A model generated the notes under the pieces. It saw only the letters and a list, made by a program, of their open reading frames with translations, ran no database searches and was not told the origin of the DNA. From Hominisplanchenecus faecis (GTDB taxonomy: Bacteria > Bacillota > Clostridia > Lachnospirales > Lachnospiraceae), in assembly GCF_020687205.1 (NCBI RefSeq), contig NZ_JAJEQE010000014.1, positions 1 through 61,608 of the forward strand: a stretch of DNA of 61,608 nucleotides. The letters run 5' to 3'. Of this stretch, positions 36,807 through 45,904 are shown one piece after another. Each line of letters starts with the position of its first letter. Within the stretch, counting starts at the first letter, position 1. Position numbers and translations under genes: made by a program.

Positions 36807-39593
36807 TTATGGAATGATCTCCAGGATCTTATCTCCGCCCGGAGCCGTGGTGCCTCCGGAGTCTCCGCCGGAGCTATCGCCGGAAGTGCTGCCGCCGGAG
36901 CCGGAACCTGTGCCAGAGCCGGTATCTCCGCTTCCGGAAGAATCGCCGGAGCCGGAATTGCCGTCAGGTGTAGTTGTTGAACCGGAATTTGCATCAGAAC
37001 CCGGCGTGGTCGCACCATCCTTCTTCGAATCATCGGCATCCATATCTGCCGCATCTTTTTTCGGATTCAGGATATCCGTGATCTTATCCAGGATGTTGTG
37101 ACCTTTGCAGGTCGCACTTGGCGGAGCATAAGCGGAATCTTCCGTTGTGCCCTCGCTTCCGGCCGGTCGTTTGACAAAGATTTTCGTTGTCGTGGTACAG
37201 GTCGCAGTCGGGAGCAGTCCGGTGGAAGAGCAGACCTTTACAGCCGTGTGCACATCGCAGCTCTTGGTCGGTGTCGTGCCTTTTGCAAAATATTCCGTGT
37301 AAGCCATGGAGCCTCGCGGATCTCCGGTGCAGACACCATCCACGGCGAGCAGTCCGGATTTCTTACATACATAGGCAGTTTCCACACTGTCCGGCTGTTC
37401 AAACTGTCTGACCGGAAGATTTTCGTGGATGCGGCTCATGATCGCAGTCCACAGTTTTTTGTGATACGTGTGGTAAAGATCGCCGGACGGGAGCGTATCG
37501 TGGTTGTCATAGCCGCCCCAGACCGTACACGTATAATACGGGCTGTATGCGGCAAACCAGATATCACGGTCGTCCGAAGTCGTACCGGTCTTGCCGGCGA
37601 TCGGCATCTCGCCGAGGCTGACATCGGAGGCTGTTCCGCCGGCTTTTACAACATCCATCATCGCCTGTGTCAGCAGGAAAGCGGTGCTGTCCTTTAAAAC
37701 TGTCTTTTCTTCCGGAGTATTGTCAATGATCACTTTTCCTTCGGAATCCTCGATACGGGAATAAAACTTCGCTTCGTTGTATTTGCCGCCGTTAGCAATC
37801 GTTGCATAGGCATCGCACAGCTCGATGTTTACGACACCGTCCGTGATACCGCCAAGAGCCAGCGGCTGGCGTACGTCCAGATTTTCATCATCGTAAAGTG
37901 TGCTGATGCCGAGAGCTTCGGCATACTCAAAACCAAGCCGCGGTGTGATCTCGGTCAGACATTTGACTGCTACTACGTTAATTGAACCTGCGATCGCCTG
38001 ACGGATCGTAGTCAGTCCGGTGTAGGCATTTTTACCTGCCCAGTTATTGACCGGGACACCGTTTGTGTAATTGTAAGGTGCATTGTCGAATACCGTAGCA
38101 AGCGTCATATTCTCGGCATCAAGAGCCGGAGCGTATGTGCTGACGATCTTAAAAGTCGAACCAGGCTGTCTGCGGGTTTCCGTGGCACGGTTCAGCGTCA
38201 GGCTGGCTTCCTTTTCGCCACGTCCGCCGACGATCGCCTTCACATATCCGGTCTCATTGTCGATGATCACGACAGAGGCCTGTGGCTGCGGAACAAGAGA
38301 AACACGCTCGCCAAGCACAGTATCGCCTTTTTCAACCATGGCGTTTTTGTAAGTCTCTGCGGCAGCTTTTGCAGATTCCTCATCGTCAAACATCATGTTA
38401 AAAGAGCTGTCCTGTTTCTGGAACCAGCTGCGGAGCATTTCACTGCTGTAATTGATAATCTCGCCGTCGGATTTCTGGATACTCAGAGCATAATCGAGAC
38501 CAATCAGCGTCACCGAAGGATAATTCTCCGGGTTGGCAAACTCCGCATCGCAGATTTTTTGAATCTCTTCATCCTGATTGGAATAAATCTTCAGACCGCC
38601 GGAGTAAACAGCTTTGTAAGCCTGCTGTCTGGTGTATCCCTTGACTTCCACAAGGTCATCCATGACCTGTTCGATCAGAGCGTCCGTATAGTAACTGTAA
38701 ATAGAAACCTCGTCCGTCTCCTGAGCCGTTTTCTGGATACGGGAATACACATCGTCCGCAAGGGCATCCTGCTGCTGCTGTTCGCTGATATAGCCCTGAT
38801 CGACCATTTTCTGAAGAATGATCTTGCGTCGCTTTGCATTCTCATCCGGATTGATGATCGGATTGTACAGCGTCGGATTCTGTGTAATGCCGGCAATGAC
38901 CGTAGATTCCGAGAGATTCAGCTGAGATACATCTTTATTAAAATAGCGTTTGGCAGCAGCCTGTACGCCGTACGAGCTGGCACCTAAGTTGATCGTGTTC
39001 AGATAATCCTGCAAAATCTGGTCCTTCGACATCTTTTTCTCCAGCTGCAGAGCCAGATACTGCTCCTGGAACTTACGACGCAGCTTCTGAGAAAGAGCCG
39101 TCTGCGTCACCCAGTCCGTAAAAACATTATTCTTGATCAGCTGCTGCGTGATCGTACTGGCACCCTCTGAGAAATCCCCACTGGTGATGCCGATCACTGC
39201 GGCACGGGCGATACCCTGGATATCGATGCCGTGATGCTTGTAAAAACGCTCATCCTCGACGGCAACGATCGCATGCTGCAGATCCTCCGGGATCTGATCC
39301 AGCTTCACAAGAATACGGTTGGAAGTTGATTCGGCAAGCTTCTGGACCGGTTTATTGCCGGTGTTATAGATGTAGGTGGCCGATTCTGCCGGTGCAACCG
39401 AGAGAGAATCGATGTTAGGGGCACTGGCGATCAGCCCTTTGATCATGCCGACACCGGCCGCCGTGCCAAGGATGACGCAAAACAGCAGAAGTACCAGAAA
39501 AATCTTCAGAGCCGTAAGCGAAATACGCCGGAAGATCCTGGTTCCCGTTGGAATGCTCTTCTTGCGGGCAACGTGGTTTTTGTCAAAATTCAT
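36807..39593 (-). CDS. Class A penicillin-binding protein (PBP1A-like)
   Basis: A 928-residue bifunctional peptidoglycan synthase. The start follows CGGAGGT. A membrane anchor (about residues 30-52) is followed by the GT51 glycosyltransferase domain with EDERFYKHHGID and STITQQLIKN. The transpeptidase domain has the SxxK motif in PGSTFK, SxN in SINVV, and KTG in GKTGTTSDDRD. Several Cys pairs follow the transpeptidase core (CKKSG, CTGDP, CSSTG). The C-terminus is a long low-complexity tail rich in Gly, Ser, Asp and Thr (about 850-928) outside the cell. It is the only gene on its transcript. Confidence 0.94.
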   Translation of the reverse strand: MNFDKNHVARKKSIPTGTRIFRRISLTALKIFLVLLLFCVILGTAAGVGMIKGLIASAPNIDSLSVAPAESATYIYNTGNKPVQKLAESTSNRILVKLDQIPEDLQHAIVAVEDERFYKHHGIDIQGIARAAVIGITSGDFSEGASTITQQLIKNNVFTDWVTQTALSQKLRRKFQEQYLALQLEKKMSKDQILQDYLNTINLGASSYGVQAAAKRYFNKDVSQLNLSESTVIAGITQNPTLYNPIINPDENAKRRKIILQKMVDQGYISEQQQQDALADDVYSRIQKTAQETDEVSIYSYYTDALIEQVMDDLVEVKGYTRQQAYKAVYSGGLKIYSNQDEEIQKICDAEFANPENYPSVTLIGLDYALSIQKSDGEIINYSSEMLRSWFQKQDSSFNMMFDDEESAKAAAETYKNAMVEKGDTVLGERVSLVPQPQASVVIIDNETGYVKAIVGGRGEKEASLTLNRATETRRQPGSTFKIVSTYAPALDAENMTLATVFDNAPYNYTNGVPVNNWAGKNAYTGLTTIRQAIAGSINVVAVKCLTEITPRLGFEYAEALGISTLYDDENLDVRQPLALGGITDGVVNIELCDAYATIANGGKYNEAKFYSRIEDSEGKVIIDNTPEEKTVLKDSTAFLLTQAMMDVVKAGGTASDVSLGEMPIAGKTGTTSDDRDIWFAAYSPYYTCTVWGGYDNHDTLPSGDLYHTYHKKLWTAIMSRIHENLPVRQFEQPDSVETAYVCKKSGLLAVDGVCTGDPRGSMAYTEYFAKGTTPTKSCDVHTAVKVCSSTGLLPTATCTTTTKIFVKRPAGSEGTTEDSAYAPPSATCKGHNILDKITDILNPKKDAADMDADDSKKDGATTPGSDANSGSTTTPDGNSGSGDSSGSGDTGSGTGSGSGGSTSGDSSGGDSGGTTAPGGDKILEIIP

Positions 39594-39635
39594 ATAAAAT
39601 ACCTCCGAAAAAAGACAGTAAATTTTGCTATGTAA

Positions 39636-39649
39636 AAACGATAACGTTT
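39636..39649. promoter_or_regulatory. Small palindrome upstream of the PBP gene
   Basis: AAACG-ATAA-CGTTT sits about 45 bases before the start codon of the minus-strand penicillin-binding protein gene, where a regulator could act. No regulator is identified. The rest of the 445-base gap holds a dispersed repeat and nothing else I can call. Confidence 0.3.
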
Positions 39650-39732
39650 AAAAAGCAGGATGTGCTACAAAATCATTCGAAATTCGCTCATTTTTCAGCG
39701 AAAAATGGCTGCTTTCTCATGATTTAGCGGAA

Positions 39733-39906
39733 CCCATGATGCCATACGGATTGTTCCGTACTGCGTACTTTCACAATCCTACCCAACATTCGCATATCGT
39801 GAAGCTTACGCTCCACTTTTATGCGCATATTGGGGCGGGTCATTAAGCCATAAAACCACTCCTGTGCAAGCACATCGTGGTTTCAGGCTTTTGACCCTGG
39901 CATCTT
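39733..39906 (-). repeat. Dispersed intergenic repeat, copy 4 (composite)
   Basis: Module A arms GGATTGT (39748-39754) and ACAATCC (39773-39779), then CATTCGCATATCGTGAAGCTT, a TATTGGGGCGGGTC segment, and a GCACATCGTGGTTTCAGG segment, ending TTTTGACCCTGGCATCTTA. The same order is found at 54467-54658. It is the opposite orientation to the window-start copy. Confidence 0.85.
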
Positions 39907-40038
39907 AGTATTTTATCACACAACTTTCAGGAAAGAAAGAGCAAAGGAGGATTTCTGCTGTTGCTTCTTTTGGGGGACTCTGGTAAGATAGCATAAGTAT
40001 TACCGAATTCTGGAATTTTAATCGGAGGGTTTTGGCAT

Positions 40039-40686
40039 ATGAAAGAATATAAAATTGTCTATTGCGGCGGAGAGGGCGAGATCGTTGAGAAAAAATCACG
40101 TTTTATCGCGACCGTAAAGCCGGTGGACTCGGAGGAGGAAGCATCTGCATTTATTGCAGAGATGAAAAAGAAATACTGGGATGCCAGACATAACTGTTCT
40201 GCATTTGTGATCGGGGAACATAATGAAATACAGAGAAGCAGTGACGACGGGGAACCGGCAGGAACAGCAGGTCATCCGATGCTGGACGTGCTGCTCGGAG
40301 AGGGCATCCACAACACAGCCGTTGTGGTGACACGTTATTTCGGCGGAACACTGCTTGGAACAGGCGGGCTTGTCCGTGCGTATTCAAAATCTGTACAGGC
40401 AGGGCTTGCGGCCAGCACCGTACTCGAAAAGAAAAAAGGCTTTCTGCTGGCGATGGAAACCGATTATTCCGGGATCGGTAAGATCCAGTATCTGCTCGGA
40501 CAGAGAGGGCTTCTGATCACAGATTCTCAGTATACGGACAAAGTGACCGTCGAGACGCTGGTTCCGCAGGAAGAGCTTGTCTTTGTCAAAGAAGAGATCA
40601 CAGAAGGGACGAACGGCAAGACGGTCTTTGCAAAAGAAGAACCGGTTGCCTATGCATTTGACGGGAAAACACCGGTCTTTTTCTAA
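40039..40686 (+). CDS. YigZ/IMPACT family protein
   Basis: A 215-residue cytosolic protein with the N-terminal UPF0029/IMPACT domain (KSRFIATV, DARHNCSAFVIG, SSDDGEPAGTAGHPML, RYFGGTLLGTGGLVRAY) and the C-terminal DUF1949 ferredoxin-like domain. The eukaryotic relative IMPACT binds GCN1. The bacterial role is uncertain, possibly ribosome- or nucleic-acid-linked. The start follows CGGAGGG. Confidence 0.92.
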   Translation: MKEYKIVYCGGEGEIVEKKSRFIATVKPVDSEEEASAFIAEMKKKYWDARHNCSAFVIGEHNEIQRSSDDGEPAGTAGHPMLDVLLGEGIHNTAVVVTRYFGGTLLGTGGLVRAYSKSVQAGLAASTVLEKKKGFLLAMETDYSGIGKIQYLLGQRGLLITDSQYTDKVTVETLVPQEELVFVKEEITEGTNGKTVFAKEEPVAYAFDGKTPVFF

Positions 40687-40702
40687 GCAGGGAAAGGACT
40701 GC

Positions 40703-40731
40703 TTGCAATTTACAGGGGTTCGACGTAAAAT
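40703..40731 (+). promoter_or_regulatory. Promoter of the murI unit
   Basis: TTGCAA (40703-40708), 17-base spacer, TAAAAT (40726-40731), about 30 bases before the murI start. Confidence 0.6.
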
Positions 40732-40761
40732 ATAAGGGATTAATTCGGAGGAAAATAATTT

Positions 40762-41583
40762 ATGAGTGACAAATGTAATGCTCCGGTAGGAGTTTTTGAT
40801 TCCGGCGTTGGCGGTCTTACGGTGGCTCGTGAGATCATGCGAAACCTGCCGGAAGAGAATATCGTATATTTCGGGGACACAGCCCGTGTTCCTTATGGAA
40901 CAAAATCAAAAGATACGGTGCTGCGTTATTCCAGACAGATCATCCGCTTTTTAAAAACACAGGATGTCAAAGCGATCGTGATCGCCTGCAATACGGCAAG
41001 TGCCTATGCACTGGAAGATGTGGAAAAAGAGCTGGATATTCCGATCATTGGTGTAGTAAAGCCGGGAGCGAAAGTAGCATGTGAGGCAACCCACAACAAA
41101 AAGATCGGTGTTATCGCTACAGAAGCAACAATAAATTCGGGAATTTATTCTTCTTATATCACCAGACAGGACCCGCAGATCCAGGTGATCGGCAAGGCAT
41201 GTCCGCTGTTTGTGCCGCTCGTAGAAGAAGGATGGCTGAAAGACTCGGTGACATTTGAAGTTGCGGGCAGATATCTGCGGAAACTGATGGAGCAGGACAT
41301 CGATACCCTGATTCTTGGATGCACCCACTATCCGCTTCTGCGTTCCACACTGCGTGAAATTGTCGGAGAAAAGGTGACACTGGTCAATCCGGCTTATGAG
41401 ACTGCACGTGAGCTGAAACAGCTTCTTGCAGAAAAAGGACTGACAAACATCCAGTCTCAGGAAGAAGCACGTAAATATCAGTTTTATGTCAGCGACCAGG
41501 CAGATAAATTTATGAGATTTGCAGATTCGATTCTGCCATTTGATGTAAATACCACAAAGAAGATCAGCATAGAGGAGTACTAA
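40762..41583 (+). CDS. murI: Glutamate racemase
   Basis: A 273-residue cytosolic enzyme that makes D-glutamate for peptidoglycan. Both catalytic cysteines are visible: ACNTASAYALE and GCTHYPLL. The N-terminal GVFDSGVGGLTVAREI and YFGDTARVPYG match the family throughout. The start follows CGGAGG. The DUF1934 gene begins on the base after its stop. Confidence 0.96.
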   Translation: MSDKCNAPVGVFDSGVGGLTVAREIMRNLPEENIVYFGDTARVPYGTKSKDTVLRYSRQIIRFLKTQDVKAIVIACNTASAYALEDVEKELDIPIIGVVKPGAKVACEATHNKKIGVIATEATINSGIYSSYITRQDPQIQVIGKACPLFVPLVEEGWLKDSVTFEVAGRYLRKLMEQDIDTLILGCTHYPLLRSTLREIVGEKVTLVNPAYETARELKQLLAEKGLTNIQSQEEARKYQFYVSDQADKFMRFADSILPFDVNTTKKISIEEY

Positions 41584-42009
41584 ATGACAAAAGATATAAT
41601 CCTCCGCATCAGCGGTGTACAATTTCCGGATGGAGAAGAAAACAGTGAAGAGATGGAAGTGATCACTTCCGGCAGCTACTTTGAAAAAGACGGCCGCCAT
41701 TATATCAAGTACGATGAAGTACAGGAAGATTCCAATGAAGTGATTCGCAATCTTCTGAAAATCGAAAACGGCAGTCTGGAACTGACCAGACGCGGGATGA
41801 CAAACGTGCATATGGTGTTCGAAAAAGACAAAAAAAGCGAATCTTATTACGACACCCCATTTGGAAGATTCCTGGTCGGGATCTCCGCAACACATCTGGA
41901 TGTCAGCGAAAAAGAAGACAGCATTGATGTGCAGGTAAAATACGCACTGGAGATCAACAGTGAGTATATTGCAGACTGCAGCATCAGCATTTGTGCAAAT
42001 TCCAAATAA
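41584..42009 (+). CDS. DUF1934 (YwiB-like) protein
   Basis: A 141-residue calycin-like beta-barrel protein of the DUF1934 family. It begins MTKDIILRISGVQF and has the typical GSYFEKDGRHYIKYDE and TPFGRFLVGI segments. Function unknown. It starts directly after the murI stop and so is translated from the same message, an arrangement that hints at a link to cell-wall precursor supply without proving it. Confidence 0.85.
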   Translation: MTKDIILRISGVQFPDGEENSEEMEVITSGSYFEKDGRHYIKYDEVQEDSNEVIRNLLKIENGSLELTRRGMTNVHMVFEKDKKSESYYDTPFGRFLVGISATHLDVSEKEDSIDVQVKYALEINSEYIADCSISICANSK

Positions 42010-42056
42010 AAAGTGCATCCATATCTCTCGATACGCATGCACTTGAAAGTTTTTAT
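42010..42056. terminator. Shared terminator between convergent genes
   Basis: AAGTGCAT (42011-42018) pairs with ATGCACTT (42037-42044), followed by GAAAGTTTTTATTT. It lies between the DUF1934 gene and the convergent small membrane protein. Confidence 0.6.
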
Positions 42057-42565
42057 TTCTTCTTTTTCTTTCCCTTGGAATCTTCGGCAGCAGATGCATT
42101 GAGCTCTTTTGACTTGCGAAGAAGCTTTTCGGAAAGACGGACACGCAGGCTCTTTTTCTGCTGCGGTGCCTCAACTCGTCCGCCGCGGACACTCTTGATC
42201 TCAGTTATGTAGATACCGCTGACAACAGCCTTGATCTCTTTCTTTACCGGAATAGAATCAAAAATAGTTGTTTCGCTGATCAGCGTCTGGATCTTAGGAC
42301 CGATCTTTGCTTTGACAACCGGGATCTTCGTACGACGCATATACCACGGTGTCTGATCGATGACAATCTGAGGAAGACCGGATTCCTTTAGTTTGAGGCG
42401 TTTCTTATCAATAATAAGCATAGAGACGACCTGACGAGTCGCTTCGAGCTGTTCCTGTTGTGCGGCCTGTTTTTTCTGTGCTTTCTGTCCAAAGTAATAA
42501 AGAAGTGCAAGTGCGATTACCAGCACGAGCAGAATTACAATGAGGACATTCCAAAATGTAGACAT
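42053..42565 (-). CDS. Hypothetical single-pass membrane protein
   Basis: A 170-residue protein that I do not recognise. It has one N-terminal membrane helix (about residues 5-25), a Gln/Ala-rich segment, a conserved-looking middle (QTPWYMRRTKIPVVKAKIGPKIQTL) and a very basic tail ending in KGKKKKK. The body faces the cytoplasm if the positive-inside rule holds. The ribosome site AGGAGGG precedes the ATG. It is alone on its strand, convergent with murI and DUF1934. Confidence 0.75.
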   Translation of the reverse strand: MSTFWNVLIVILLVLVIALALLYYFGQKAQKKQAAQQEQLEATRQVVSMLIIDKKRLKLKESGLPQIVIDQTPWYMRRTKIPVVKAKIGPKIQTLISETTIFDSIPVKKEIKAVVSGIYITEIKSVRGGRVEAPQQKKSLRVRLSEKLLRKSKELNASAAEDSKGKKKKK

Positions 42566-42723
42566 AGTACACCCTCCTAAATAAGTTCATATATTTCAAT
42601 ATTGTACCATTTATTTGCAGAAAGTGCAAGAAGCGGTACCGAATAATTACAATTTTATGAATATCATCAATTTAGGGTGGTAATTTCTATTATAGATGTG
42701 ATATTATGATGCAAGGGTTAAAA

Positions 42724-42761
42724 AGTCATGCGTTTCATGTTTACATGAAAACGCATGACTT
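42724..42761. repeat. Long perfect-like palindrome
   Basis: AGTCATGCGTTTCATG and CATGAAAACGCATGACT form a 16-bp stem with one bulge and a TTTA loop. It begins the repeat-rich gap between the membrane protein at 42565 and the deacetylase-like gene at 43079. Confidence 0.75.
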
Positions 42762-42766
42762 TGGAA

Positions 42767-43046
42767 CCCGTAAAAACATGAGAAAGTAGTCCGCCAGGAC
42801 GGATTTCGAATGTTTTCAGGATTGCGGGAGCATGAAATGCGGAGCAATCCGTAGCATCATAATATGTGGGCAGGACAGTATGTCTATGGAGCCCGTAAAA
42901 ACATGAGAAAGTAGTCCGCCAGGACGGATTTCGAATGTTTTCAGGATTGCGGGAGCATGAAATGCGGAGCAATCCGTGGAATCATAATAATGCAAGGTGG
43001 CCAGAGTATGACTTTGGAATCCGCTAAACATGAGAAAGTAGTCCGA
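42767..43046 (+). repeat. Tandem 125-bp intergenic repeats containing module A
   Basis: A unit starting CCCGTAAAAACATGAGAAAG at 42767 recurs at 42892 and in part at about 43019, a period of about 125 bases. Each full unit contains GTCCGCCAGGACGGATTTCG and a module A hairpin (GGATTGC at 42819 with GCAATCC to 42850; again 42944-42975). The array fills the gap up to the ribosome site of the next gene. Minus-strand reading frames here are repeats and not genes. Confidence 0.85.
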
Positions 43047-43078
43047 AGGGCGAATTTATCACCAGTGTGGAGGGGAAT

Positions 43079-44536
43079 ATGAACGAAAGTGAAAAACAGA
43101 AGCGAGCGGATGCCCGCAAAAAAAGAAAAAGGCGACAGATGTTTATAGGGAGGATGATCATAGTCCTTCTTCTGGTCATCATCCTTGGCCTGTGTGCATT
43201 TCTTGGAAAAGATATGCTTGAAAAGAAAAAGCTTCGGGACAACCGGGAGCAGGCAGCGACCAGTGCTGAAAGTGAGAGTACGGCAGATACCGCAGGCACA
43301 GAGAGTGCAGCCGAGACAGAAACACAGGCACAGAAAAAAGAAGACGATATCATGTCTCAGGCAGAATTAAAGGCAGCACAGTATGATTATGACGGTGCAA
43401 TTGAGCTTTTAAAGGCATCTTCTGATTTCGCAGACAGTCAGGATATGCAGGATAAAGTGGCAGAGTACGAGCAGGCAAAATCGGAGCTTGTAGAATATCC
43501 ACTTGACCAGGTGACGCATGTATTTTATCATACATTAATATATGACACCTCGAAAGCATTTGATGGTGATTCCAAAGAAGCCGGATATAATCAGGTTATG
43601 ACTACCATCGATGAGTTCAACAAGATCACACAGTCTATGTATGACAAAGGATATGTGATGGTAAGTCTGCATGATATGTGTACGGTCAATGAAGATGGTA
43701 CCGTATCACCGGGCAAGATCATGCTTCCGCCGGGCAAAAAGGCATTTGTCCTTTCACAGGACGATGTCAGTTACTATCATTATATGGATGGTGATGGCAT
43801 GGCAACGAAGCTGATTGTGGATGAAAATGGCGATATTAAAAATGAATATAAAGAAGATGACGGAAGTATATCAGTAGGCGATTACGATATGGTGCCTCTG
43901 ATCGATCGCTTTGTGGAAGAGCATCCGGATTTCTCCTATCACGGACATAAGGGAATCATTGCTCTGACCGGATACAACGGTATACTCGGTTATCGCACCG
44001 ATATCGCATACAAGACAAGAAAAGACCTGGATGAGTACCAGGAGAAATTCTTCGAAGAGAACCCGGATTTCGACAAAGCAGCCTGGAAAAAGGAAAGACA
44101 GCAGGCAAAAAAAGTGGCAGATGCCATGAAAGAAGAAGGATGGGAGTTTGCAAGTCATACATGGGGACATATCAATGTTGGCGAAGCAAGTCTTGAAAGA
44201 CTGCAGACCGATACACAGAAATGGCTGGACTATGTAAAACCGCTTGTCGGAGACACCAATGTGATCATTTTTGCCTTTGGTTCCGACCTTGGCGACTGGC
44301 AGCCATACACATCAGATAACGAAAAATTCGCTTATCTTAAGAGCATGGGATTTGATATTTACTGTAATGTAGATTCCACGCAGTACTGGGTACAGTTTGG
44401 AGAAAATTATATGCGTCAGGGAAGAAGAAATCTGGACGGCTACCGTATGTATTATAATCCGGAAATGCTGGAAGATCTTTTTAATGCCGGAGAAGTCTTT
44501 GATAAAGCAAGACCGACACCGGTACCGGAAATGTAA
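43079..44536 (+). CDS. Membrane-anchored polysaccharide-deacetylase-like protein
   Basis: About 485 residues from the ATG at 43079, which follows GGAGGGG; the upstream GTG would place the ribosome site inside the gene. A basic N-terminus and one membrane helix (about residues 22-45) are followed by a Ser/Glu/Thr linker and a divergent NodB-fold domain (about 140-470). The domain has FVLSQDDVSYY in place of the usual TFDDG and EFASHTWGH in place of HTxxH. The first Asp pair and the zinc His pair are thus present, and an extracytoplasmic glycan deacetylase is likely. A short QAELKAAQYDYDGAIELLK segment looks like a TPR-like helix pair. The lipoprotein foldase follows 34 bases later. Confidence 0.8.
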   Translation: MNESEKQKRADARKKRKRRQMFIGRMIIVLLLVIILGLCAFLGKDMLEKKKLRDNREQAATSAESESTADTAGTESAAETETQAQKKEDDIMSQAELKAAQYDYDGAIELLKASSDFADSQDMQDKVAEYEQAKSELVEYPLDQVTHVFYHTLIYDTSKAFDGDSKEAGYNQVMTTIDEFNKITQSMYDKGYVMVSLHDMCTVNEDGTVSPGKIMLPPGKKAFVLSQDDVSYYHYMDGDGMATKLIVDENGDIKNEYKEDDGSISVGDYDMVPLIDRFVEEHPDFSYHGHKGIIALTGYNGILGYRTDIAYKTRKDLDEYQEKFFEENPDFDKAAWKKERQQAKKVADAMKEEGWEFASHTWGHINVGEASLERLQTDTQKWLDYVKPLVGDTNVIIFAFGSDLGDWQPYTSDNEKFAYLKSMGFDIYCNVDSTQYWVQFGENYMRQGRRNLDGYRMYYNPEMLEDLFNAGEVFDKARPTPVPEM

Positions 44537-44570
44537 AGCGACGCAAGATCTGAAAGGAGAAACAACTACA

Positions 44571-45773
44571 ATGAAAAGAAAAGTAATCGCAGCCCTGCTT
44601 CTTGGCATGGCGATCACCGTGACAGGATGTTCAGGAAACACGACAAAAGATACAGACACCACAACCGAAGCAGCATCGGATGCGTCTTCTGAGACAACCG
44701 CAGACAGCTCATCTGAGAGTGAAGCAGCAACAGAAGCAGCAGAACGCCCGGACTACAAAGCACTGGATTATGTCAAACTGGGAGACTACAAAGGACTGGA
44801 AGTAACACTGGCATCCATCGATGTCACAGACGAAGAAGTCGAGCAGCAGGTTGAGACAAACTTAAACAACAACGACAAATCCGAAGAGCTCAAAGAAGGT
44901 ACCGTAGAAAACGGTGATGTGGCAAACATCGACTACGAAGGAAAATTAAACGGAAAAGCATTTGACGGCGGCACAGCAGAAGGCTACGATCTGACGATCG
45001 GCTCCGGCAGCTTCATCGACGGCTTTGAAGACGGACTGATTGGCAAAAAGATCGGAGATACCGTAGATCTGAACCTGACTTTCCCGAAAGATTACAGTTC
45101 CACCGACCTGGCAGGCAAAGAAGTTGTATTTACCGTTAAGATCAATTCCGTAAAACGTGCACCAAAGCTGACAGATGAGCTTGCAGCGGAAATTTCCAAT
45201 AATGAATACAAAACAGTAGAAGCATACAACAACTATATAAAAGAAGAACTGGAAAACACGAAAAAAGAAAACCAGCACAACCAGGAACTCAATGATCTGG
45301 TAGCACTTGCATACCAGAATGCAACCGTAAACGATTATCCGCAGGAAATGATCGATTATCAGCTGGAGCAGGTTACCTCCTATTATAAATCCTACGCAGA
45401 TCAGTATGGCATGGAATATGCAGATTTCCTGAAACAGCAGGTAGGCATGACGGAAGAAGAATTTGTAAAGAAAATGACAGAAACCGTAAAACAGAGCCTT
45501 GGCCAGGAAATGGTACTGCGTGCGATCGCAGAGACAGAAGGCGTTGAGATTTCCGATGAAAAATTCCAGGAAAAAGCAAGCAAATACGCAGCACAGATGG
45601 GATCAACAGATGTAGATGCATTTATCAGCCAGTATGGTAAGAGCACGATCATGGCAAGCATTCTGCAGGATGAAGCAGTGGAGATCCTTGAGAAAAATGC
45701 CGTTGTAAAAAATGCAGACGGTACACTGGCAGAGACAACAGCAGAAACCGAGACAGAAACAGCATCTAAATAA
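44571..45773 (+). CDS. Lipoprotein trigger-factor-like peptidyl-prolyl isomerase
   Basis: A 400-residue exported lipoprotein. The start at 44571 follows AAAGGAG and begins MKRKVIAALLLGMAITVTGC, with the lipid-attached Cys at residue 20. After a Thr/Ser/Glu-rich linker comes a FKBP-type domain (GDVANIDYEGKLNGKAFDGG and IDGFEDGLIGKKIGD), then a helical region like the C-terminal chaperone arms of trigger factor. It probably folds secreted proteins at the outer face of the membrane. This makes it a trigger-factor relative adapted for export and not the ribosome-bound Tig, since the ribosome-binding domain is absent. Confidence 0.88.
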   Translation: MKRKVIAALLLGMAITVTGCSGNTTKDTDTTTEAASDASSETTADSSSESEAATEAAERPDYKALDYVKLGDYKGLEVTLASIDVTDEEVEQQVETNLNNNDKSEELKEGTVENGDVANIDYEGKLNGKAFDGGTAEGYDLTIGSGSFIDGFEDGLIGKKIGDTVDLNLTFPKDYSSTDLAGKEVVFTVKINSVKRAPKLTDELAAEISNNEYKTVEAYNNYIKEELENTKKENQHNQELNDLVALAYQNATVNDYPQEMIDYQLEQVTSYYKSYADQYGMEYADFLKQQVGMTEEEFVKKMTETVKQSLGQEMVLRAIAETEGVEISDEKFQEKASKYAAQMGSTDVDAFISQYGKSTIMASILQDEAVEILEKNAVVKNADGTLAETTAETETETASK

Positions 45774-45781
45774 AAAAATGT

Positions 45782-45830
45782 CTGTAATGATCCGGTGCAG
45801 GCCGAAGCACTTGCTGCCGGGCCATTACAG
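45782..45830 (+). terminator. Intergenic hairpin after the foldase gene
   Basis: CTGTAATG (45782-45789) and CATTACAG (45823-45830) plus CCGG/CCGG form an interrupted stem. Only GTGTTT follows, so termination may be partial. Confidence 0.5.
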
Positions 45831-45904
45831 GTGTTTCATAAGAAAAATTGTAATTGCGAAGTTGCTGAGCATTACATAAGTAAAATAAGTGAGGAGGAAA
45901 CTTA

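Noticed and set aside
42718-43031. Minus-strand frames with repeated MLPQS/RPGGLLSH peptides
   Set aside because: They arise from the 125-bp tandem repeats and have no ribosome site.
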